The translations under genes were made by a program, and so were the position numbers. A stretch of DNA of 5,170 nucleotides from Deinococcales bacterium (GTDB taxonomy: Bacteria; Deinococcota; Deinococci; Deinococcales; Deinococcaceae): NCBI GenBank assembly GCA_014378225.1, contig JACMOA010000382.1:1-5170 (forward strand). Reading direction: 5' to 3'. A model generated the notes under the pieces. The model saw only the letters and a program-made list of their open reading frames with translations, was not told where the DNA came from and searched no databases. How positions within the stretch are numbered: position 1 is the first letter of the stretch; every line of letters begins with the position of its first letter. Positions 1 through 3,776 of this stretch are shown here, piece after piece.

Positions 1-77
1 AACTCTTGACTGATGCCGAGAAAAAGCGGGCCTGGGCCGAGTATCTCAAGAACGGTGACGGGTTTTTTGTTCGATAA
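1..77 (+). CDS. C-terminal end of an unidentified protein (5' truncated by window edge)
   Basis: The third plus-strand frame (codons from base 3) is open from the window edge to a TAA at 75-77. It gives a tail of 24 residues, beginning LLTDAEKKRAWAEYL and ending in GDGFFVR. The composition is that of a real protein end: a charged amphipathic helix rich in Ala, Glu and Lys, then a short basic terminus, with G/C-rich third codon positions. The overlapping frame that starts at base 13 has an odd composition and runs antisense into the kinase gene, so I treat that one as a shadow. The gene converges on the minus-strand gene ending at 106, leaving only 28 bases between the two stops. Too little is present to name a family. 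Confidence 0.6.
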   Translation, partial: LLTDAEKKRAWAEYLKNGDGFFVR

Positions 78-81
78 TCAA

Positions 82-101
82 GAAAACAGAGTTTGGTCTC
101 T
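82..101 (-). terminator. weak candidate terminator in the convergent gap
   Basis: On the minus strand, just after the stop of the kinase-like gene, AGAG and CTCT (bases 98-101 and 88-91) can pair around a six-base loop and are followed by a run of four T. The stem is only four base pairs, so this is a weak call. It is listed because the 28-base gap between two convergent stops is where termination is expected and nothing better is visible. Confidence 0.2.
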
Positions 102-105
102 ATTC

Positions 106-1530
106 TCAACTCGAGCTACTTTTGAACACCCGGCGGGTAATCACCTCCACCGCCTGTTCAGCGGCCCGCTCCACCGAGAGGCCGTCCAGAATAGGAATGT
201 TTTCTCGTCTGGCCCCCTCGAGCAGGCTGTCCTGAATCTGGCGAATTTGCGGAAAGTAGTGCAAATAGCGCTCCACCGGGCGGTGTTGCTGGGTCTCGAG
301 GTCGCGCATTTTGAAGTGGCCCCGGTGCTCGTCTTCGTCTGGAACCGCTACCAGCATGGGAACCAGGGTGGCATCTTTAGAGGCGTATCCACCCAGATAC
401 TCGGGAACCACATGCACCCCCTCGAGTATCACGCTGCTGTGTTCCTCGATAGAGCGCCGCACCACCGCAGATAGCCCCACGCTGACTTGCTGCACCTGTT
501 CGCGGAAACCCTGAAGCAGGTTGCGGGTTGAGGGCGCATTGTCCCTGGACACCCCTGGCGGCAAGATGGCCTGCCACGCGGTGAAGGTGCTGGCGTGTAG
601 GGTAGGCAGCAATTCCCGGCTCACCATCGCCCGCATTACCTCGCGAACGCTGTCCGAACTGACAATGCGGGTAATGCCCAGGCGGTACGCGATTTCGGAG
701 GCCAACAAACTCTTTCCAGTTCCGGTCACACCGCCAATCAGGATGATGATGGGTTTGGCAGGGTGGCGCAACGAGCGCAAGATGCGGTAACGGTCTGCTA
801 AATCGTCGCCCAGGTCGCGACGAACCAGATTTTCGGTCCGCTCTCTCAGGCTCGAGCGGGAAACCTCGTCAAGTCCTTCCTCGCGCAGCGTCTGCTCCAC
901 TTCCCTGGCAATGCGTTGTGCGTAAGACGCTTCTATTCCAGCTGCCAGCAAAGTCTGGGCCAGAATACCTTTGCTGAAGGAGAATGACACGTCGGTTCCG
1001 TCCTCGAGCACCTCGATTTCGCCCAGGGTGCGGTAGCGGTTGAGGTAGAGGTTCCGAGTTCCATTCCCCTCGAGACGTTCCAGCGCCTGGGCCGCCACCT
1101 CTTCGAGCTGTTGAGGGTTAATCTCCTGAACACCTTTGAGGTGCAGGGTACGGTCTACCTCGAGCGCTGCACTGTAGGCGGCGCGGGGGGCCAAGCCTAC
1201 CCGCTCAAAACTGCGGGCCAGAATGCCGCGTGAAAAAGGAACCCGGCTGGTCTGGTCCTGCACAATAATGCCCTCAAAGGTGGGCGTCTGCTCCTCGAAG
1301 CGCTGCCCCAGCTCGGTTCCGGCCACCTTTCGGGCGTAGTGTGCCACCAGTTTTTTGAGGTCCAGCGTGCTCAGCTCGAACTGTTCCAACTCGCGCAGAT
1401 GGGTTTCCACACCCTGAGAAACTGCCTGCGCGTCGTTGTCCTCGAGTCCGGCGTTGAGCAGGGATTCCGTGACCAGTCCTTTTGAAAAAGGCCAGCGCAG
1501 TTTTCCGCTCGAGAGGTAGATGTCTGGCAT
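106..1530 (-). CDS. three-ATP-cone / 2-phosphoglycerate kinase-type P-loop protein
   Basis: This 474-residue protein has two parts. Residues about 10-252 are three repeats of roughly 80 residues, each opening with an ATP-cone-like signature: RWPFSKGLVTESLLNAGL near 12, RVPFSRGILARSFERVGL near 96 and FSFSKGILAQTLLAAGI near 183. Repeats 2 and 3 close with a similar NRYRTL/DRYRIL element. Residues 260-470 form a P-loop kinase domain with Walker A GGVTGTGKS at 266-274, an SSDSVREVMR segment at 291-300 and VILEGVHVVP at 367-376, typical of 2-phosphoglycerate kinases. The characterised archaeal family member phosphorylates 2-phosphoglycerate to 2,3-bisphosphoglycerate on the way to cyclic diphosphoglycerate; the substrate in this organism is inferred, not shown. 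No signal peptide or membrane segment is seen, so it should be cytosolic. Start: ATG at 1530, with no clear Shine-Dalgarno. The C-terminus is a Ser4 tail partly encoded by a CTCGAG site next to the TGA. It lies 247 bases downstream of the TetR gene on the same strand. Confidence 0.85.
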   Translation of the reverse strand: MPDIYLSSGKLRWPFSKGLVTESLLNAGLEDNDAQAVSQGVETHLRELEQFELSTLDLKKLVAHYARKVAGTELGQRFEEQTPTFEGIIVQDQTSRVPFSRGILARSFERVGLAPRAAYSAALEVDRTLHLKGVQEINPQQLEEVAAQALERLEGNGTRNLYLNRYRTLGEIEVLEDGTDVSFSFSKGILAQTLLAAGIEASYAQRIAREVEQTLREEGLDEVSRSSLRERTENLVRRDLGDDLADRYRILRSLRHPAKPIIILIGGVTGTGKSLLASEIAYRLGITRIVSSDSVREVMRAMVSRELLPTLHASTFTAWQAILPPGVSRDNAPSTRNLLQGFREQVQQVSVGLSAVVRRSIEEHSSVILEGVHVVPEYLGGYASKDATLVPMLVAVPDEDEHRGHFKMRDLETQQHRPVERYLHYFPQIRQIQDSLLEGARRENIPILDGLSVERAAEQAVEVITRRVFKSSSS

Positions 1531-1541
1531 GTGCAGTTACA

Positions 1542-1570
1542 AGTAATGAGCTATGAGTAATGAGTAATGA
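1542..1570. repeat. heptamer tandem repeat TGAGTAA
   Basis: TGAGTAA occurs twice head to tail (1554-1560 and 1561-1567), continues as TGA, and is preceded by a related AGTAATGAG at 1542-1550. The array sits 12-40 bases upstream of the minus-strand ATG of the kinase-like gene, so in its transcript it would form a leader rich in TCATTAC units. The unit length of seven matches the second tandem repeat in the same spacer. Confidence 0.65.
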
Positions 1571-1743
1571 TCTAAAAGAGGGATTTGGGTGAGTTCAGTT
1601 CGCTCGAGTGTGTAAGTTCTGCTCGAGAGTCAGCCCGTAGGTTACTCTCCCCGAGCGGGAAGATTAGGCCAAAAATGTCTCACTGGACTTTATGGAAGCG
1701 CTAATGCTTGGGTGGGGTGGTTGCGACTGGAGGCGCAAAACCT

Positions 1744-1757
1744 ATAACCGATAACCG
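1744..1757. repeat. heptamer tandem repeat ATAACCG
   Basis: ATAACCG is present in two exact head-to-tail copies followed by ACC, in the spacer about 20 bases beyond the TetR stop codon. Two copies alone could be chance. A second, unrelated heptamer array lies in the same 247-base spacer, which makes it worth recording. Confidence 0.5.
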
Positions 1758-1777
1758 ACCACTGAAAACTAAGCCTC

Positions 1778-2401
1778 TCACCTTCTAAAAACACCCTCGA
1801 GCAAGAAAGCCAGCGATTTATCCATCTCCAGCTCGAGCGAGGTGTCCGAGCGGTACGCGGCCCAGCGCAGGGCGGTCATCAGGTAGTTGTCGGCTATCAG
1901 GTTACTCATGCGCTCGAGCGAGATATCGGCCCGAATTTGTCCGCTTTCGCGCAGTGGCAAGAGGATAGCCTTGATGACCTGCGCCAGCGGCGCGGCGTTG
2001 TAGGCGGTTTTGGCCCGCAGCGGCTCTGGGTTGAGAAACTCGTAGGCCAATGGCAAAAATAAATCTCGCTCTTTGGCGGTTTCCAGGGTCAGCAGTTTCC
2101 ACATTCCGGCCAGAATCTCGAGCGGTTCATCTCCGCGCTCGAGGGCCTGTTCGGTGTAGTCCTGCACACTCGAGACGATACTGGCCCCGTAGTCCAGCAG
2201 TACCGATTCTTTATAGGGGTAGTAATTGAAAAAAGTGCCCCTCGAGACGTGCGCTCCTTTGGCGATGTCCGTGGCTGTAGTTTGATGAAAACCGCGCTGT
2301 TTAAATAAATCTATAGCCACCTGATAAATACGGGCGCGGCGGCGCTCTTTCTGGCGCTCTCGCAAGGAGGGTCCTTCCATACGGGGCAGTGTAACGTACA
2401 C
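1778..2401 (-). CDS. TetR/AcrR-family transcriptional regulator
   Basis: This 207-residue protein has the usual TetR length. A basic N-terminal arm (RERQKERRRAR, 14-24) leads into helix 1 (IYQVAIDLFKQRGF) and then the helix-turn-helix at about 41-63, TTATDIAKGAHVSRGTFFNYY, followed by the family's KESVL extension. The remainder is an all-helical ligand-binding and dimerisation domain with no recognisable ligand signature, so the effector is unknown. The longest frame starts with GTG at 2401. An ATG at 2380, eight codons in, would remove MYVTLPR and give an equally normal TetR N-terminus; neither has a good Shine-Dalgarno. The gene lies 82 bases downstream of the ClpN-type membrane gene on the same strand. 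A dyad of GTGTA/TACAC half-sites over the start suggests it represses itself. Its targets beyond that cannot be read from the sequence. Confidence 0.92.
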   Translation of the reverse strand: MYVTLPRMEGPSLRERQKERRRARIYQVAIDLFKQRGFHQTTATDIAKGAHVSRGTFFNYYPYKESVLLDYGASIVSSVQDYTEQALERGDEPLEILAGMWKLLTLETAKERDLFLPLAYEFLNPEPLRAKTAYNAAPLAQVIKAILLPLRESGQIRADISLERMSNLIADNYLMTALRWAAYRSDTSLELEMDKSLAFLLEGVFRR

Positions 2402-2435
2402 ATCCCTAAATTACACCCGGTTTAAGAGAAGTGTA
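2389..2435. promoter_or_regulatory. candidate TetR autoregulatory operator
   Basis: A perfect 13-base dyad, GTGTAACGTACAC (2389-2401, arms GTGTA and TACAC around ACG), overlaps the GTG start of the TetR gene. Two more half-sites follow upstream of the gene: TACAC at 2412-2416 and GTGTA at 2431-2435. TTACAC at 2411-2416 also pairs with GTGTAA at 2389-2394 as a wider 28-base dyad. On the minus strand the outermost half-site forms part of TACACT, a possible -10 element. TetR proteins commonly bind dyads at their own promoters, so self-repression is the natural reading, but binding is inferred. Confidence 0.45.
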
Positions 2436-2483
2436 GAAATCTTGTCTAGCTCGAGCAGTTCTGATTATTTTGGACCCAGCAGT

Positions 2484-3407
2484 TTAACTTTTGCGCTCAC
2501 CCAGTTCCAGCAGCACCCTGGACTTCACTGCATCACCCAGAAAGGCCAGCCCAGCGTTCAGAACCACCAGTCCCAGGGTTCCCAGCCAGAAGTACGGCTC
2601 ACGGGCGTTCTTGCGGCGGTTGGCCTCGAGCGTGAGGGTCAGACCTAAGCCAAACAGGGTTAGGCCGATGGGCGCATAGGTGAGCCATTTTTTGCGGTGC
2701 TCGAGCGTTTGGTCAGGCACAGGACTTTCAGAACGGGGTGCGCTCGAGGGAAAAGTGCTGTTTTGGAAAGGTTCTTTTGAAGGTTCGGGTTTGTCTCGAG
2801 TGGCAATCTGATAGATTTCGTCCACGGTTTCGGCAAAGGTCGTGACCACTTTGTTGACACTTTGCTCGAGCCGATGCGTGCTTTCCTCGAGCTGTTCCAC
2901 ACGACTCTCGAGGTCGGGGTCGAGGGACGGTGGGTACTTGACCGCGCCCCCTTGCTCTCGCAGGTTGGTAACTTGTTCGTCTGACGAGTCGGCTAGCGCG
3001 CGCCAGCGGATGACATCCACATCAGGGGTCAAGCTTTGCAGAATGCGGTAGGCAACCCCGTCACCCTCACGGATGATGCCCAGCAAAACGTGCTCGGTGC
3101 GGGTAGTTTCTGCGCCTAGTGAGCGGGCCTCGGCTGCCGAAAGCTCCATCACCCGCCGCGCTCGAGGGGTGATACTCGGCGCATCACTCAGCCTCGAGCC
3201 TTCTCCTTTTCCGATGATTTCCTCAACCTGACCGCGCATCCCCTCGAGTGAAGCGCCAAACTCCTGTAAAATCTGCGCGGCGGTTCCCGCTTCACGCATC
3301 AGGCCCAGCAGCAGGTGTTCCGGTCCCACCATCGCGTGGCCTAACTTATTTCCTTCTTCTCTGGCGTAATGAAAAACCAAACGCGCTCGGTCATCGTACC
3401 TATTCAT
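2484..3407 (-). CDS. membrane-anchored double Clp N-domain protein lacking an AAA+ motor
   Basis: The 307-residue protein opens with two Clp N-domain repeats, at about 5-66 and 79-142, both close to those of ClpC. Each has the helix pattern ending in an EH(L/V)LLG motif (GPEHLLLGLMREAG near 28-41, RTEHVLLGIIREGDG near 103-117). Glu30 and Glu105 sit where ClpC of Bacillus subtilis has Glu32 and Glu106, its phosphoarginine-binding residues. No Walker motif or AAA+ module follows. Instead there is a probable coiled coil (163-203, LESRVEQLEESTHRLEQ onward), a Pro/Ser-rich linker (204-233) and two hydrophobic segments (about 243-260 and 273-291) separated by the basic loop RRKNARE. This predicts a membrane hairpin with the Clp domains in the cytosol. 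The basic loop is unusual for an outward-facing turn. The start ATG has no Shine-Dalgarno but a TACACT -10-like element five bases ahead. A role as adaptor, receptor or competitor for Clp substrates is inference. Confidence 0.85.
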   Translation of the reverse strand: MNRYDDRARLVFHYAREEGNKLGHAMVGPEHLLLGLMREAGTAAQILQEFGASLEGMRGQVEEIIGKGEGSRLSDAPSITPRARRVMELSAAEARSLGAETTRTEHVLLGIIREGDGVAYRILQSLTPDVDVIRWRALADSSDEQVTNLREQGGAVKYPPSLDPDLESRVEQLEESTHRLEQSVNKVVTTFAETVDEIYQIATRDKPEPSKEPFQNSTFPSSAPRSESPVPDQTLEHRKKWLTYAPIGLTLFGLGLTLTLEANRRKNAREPYFWLGTLGLVVLNAGLAFLGDAVKSRVLLELGERKS

Positions 3408-3591
3408 GACCCAGTGTACCCACTGCTTTGTAGAGGGGATAAGAAGCCGCTCGAGCGCCTTTCTTGACCCTTTCTTAATCTGCCCCTGCCCTGCTCGAGT
3501 TCTAGGGTTATCATCTCGCGCTCAGACGGCCTTTTTGATATACTCGAGCGGTTCCAGACAATCCAGCCCAGACCCCCTAACAGCGTCAGGC
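3408..3591. other. divergent spacer, ClpN-proximal half, no gene
   Basis: I find no convincing gene here. It carries three CTCGAG sites (3450-3455, 3494-3499 and 3543-3548). A minus-strand frame of 74 codons opening with TTG at 3628 and overlapping the ClpN start by four bases contains a short hydrophobic stretch (LTLLGGLGWIVW). It lacks a ribosome binding site and runs through the NrdR boxes, so I do not annotate it. Confidence 0.5.
3412..3425 (-). promoter_or_regulatory. candidate leaderless-type promoter with overlapping dyad, ClpN-type gene
   Basis: On the minus strand TACACT (complement of 3413-3418) matches the TATAAT consensus at four of six positions. It ends five bases before the ATG at 3407, a spacing that would start the transcript at or beside the start codon. 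This fits the absence of a Shine-Dalgarno and the frequency of leaderless mRNAs in Deinococcus. A dyad CAGTG-TACC-CACTG (3412-3425) covers the element and could bind a repressor. No good -35 is visible. Confidence 0.35.
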
Positions 3592-3607
3592 CATCAAGAT
3601 GTTGTAC
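3592..3607 (+). promoter_or_regulatory. candidate NrdR box 1
   Basis: The core CAAGATGTTG (3595-3604) fits the invariant part of the NrdR-box consensus acaCwAtATaTwGtgt at its C, A, AT, T and G positions, although the outer bases are poor. NrdR is the ATP/dATP-sensing repressor of ribonucleotide reductase genes. The call rests mainly on this core lying exactly 31 bases from a second box upstream of nrdJ, the spacing NrdR box pairs use. The box overlaps a possible -35 element at 3602-3607. Confidence 0.6.
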
Positions 3608-3629
3608 TAAAACCCTAGACGGATACAAT
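3602..3629 (+). promoter_or_regulatory. candidate nrdJ promoter
   Basis: TACAAT at 3624-3629 differs from the TATAAT consensus at one base. TTGTAC at 3602-3607 can act as a weak -35 with a 16-base spacer. Both elements lie inside the two NrdR boxes, so bound NrdR would block polymerase. A start near 3636 would give a leader of about 140 nt before the nrdJ ATG. Confidence 0.55.
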
Positions 3630-3638
3630 ATTTGGTAT
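3623..3638 (+). promoter_or_regulatory. candidate NrdR box 2
   Basis: ATACAATATTTGGTAT agrees with the NrdR-box consensus acaCwAtATaTwGtgt at 12 of 16 positions, including every strongly conserved base, and has ATAC/GTAT arms. Its distance to box 1 is 31 bases, about three helical turns, placing both on one face of the DNA. It overlaps the -10 element. Confidence 0.7.
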
Positions 3639-3641
3639 TAA

Positions 3642-3711
3642 GCTGTCCAGAGTTTACAGCAAGACCCTGGAGCGGCAGACCTCTGCGGCTCGAGCTGTGT
3701 TGTTTGCCGCT
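3642..3711 (+). promoter_or_regulatory. potential hairpins in the nrdJ leader
   Basis: GCTGT (3642-3646) pairs with ACAGC (3656-3660) around nine bases. AGCGGCA (3671-3677) pairs perfectly with TGCCGCT (3705-3711) around 27 bases. A competing arm, GCGGC (3685-3689), can take the same GCCGC, and GCAG (3675-3678) can pair with CTGC (3683-3686). No U-run follows, so these are not ordinary terminators, and I see no cobalamin riboswitch core. Function is unknown and chance pairing is possible. Confidence 0.3.
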
Positions 3712-3761
3712 TACTGATTACCGTGCGATTTAGATGCGCCAAACGCTTTTCAGCAACACTC

Positions 3762-3767
3762 GAGGAG
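3762..3767 (+). promoter_or_regulatory. nrdJ Shine-Dalgarno sharing bases with a CTCGAG site
   Basis: GAGGAG lies nine bases before the ATG at 3777 and is the only strong ribosome binding site in the window, fixing the nrdJ start. Its first three bases are the end of the CTCGAG at 3759-3764. Confidence 0.8.
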
Positions 3768-3776
3768 AACACTTTT

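Larger units (their letters stand above)
1531..1777. other. intergenic spacer with no gene
   Basis: This spacer lies between the TetR stop and the kinase-like start on the minus strand. I see no credible small ORF, no RNA gene, no convincing hairpin terminator and no clear -35/-10 pair. What it holds is two CTCGAG sites (1603-1608 and 1622-1627) and two different 7-base tandem repeats near its two ends, listed separately. Its length suggests the kinase-like gene has its own promoter somewhere here. Confidence 0.6.

Noticed and set aside
13..474. A 153-codon plus-strand frame at the left edge
   Set aside because: It lies almost entirely antisense to the conserved kinase domain and has a shadow-like composition; the short frame ending at 77 explains the left edge better.
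3501..3619. A 9-base perfect inverted repeat (TCTAGGGTT at 3501-3509, AACCCTAGA at 3611-3619) that could be read as the ends of a small mobile element
   Set aside because: A 9-base match somewhere in a 369-base spacer is not unlikely by chance, the repeat does not extend, and no target-site duplication is visible.
3404..3628. A 74-codon minus-strand frame whose TGA overlaps the ClpN-type ATG by four bases and which contains a hydrophobic stretch
   Set aside because: It starts at TTG with no ribosome binding site, its N-terminal end lies across the NrdR boxes and nrdJ promoter, and the rest has low-complexity Arg/Ser/Gly composition. The four-base overlap could be chance. Conservation in relatives would be needed to revive it.
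3408..3776. A cobalamin riboswitch upstream of the B12-dependent reductase
   Set aside because: I could not find a B12-box-like core or the expected multi-stem arrangement, and such riboswitches usually control B12-independent alternatives or B12 uptake.
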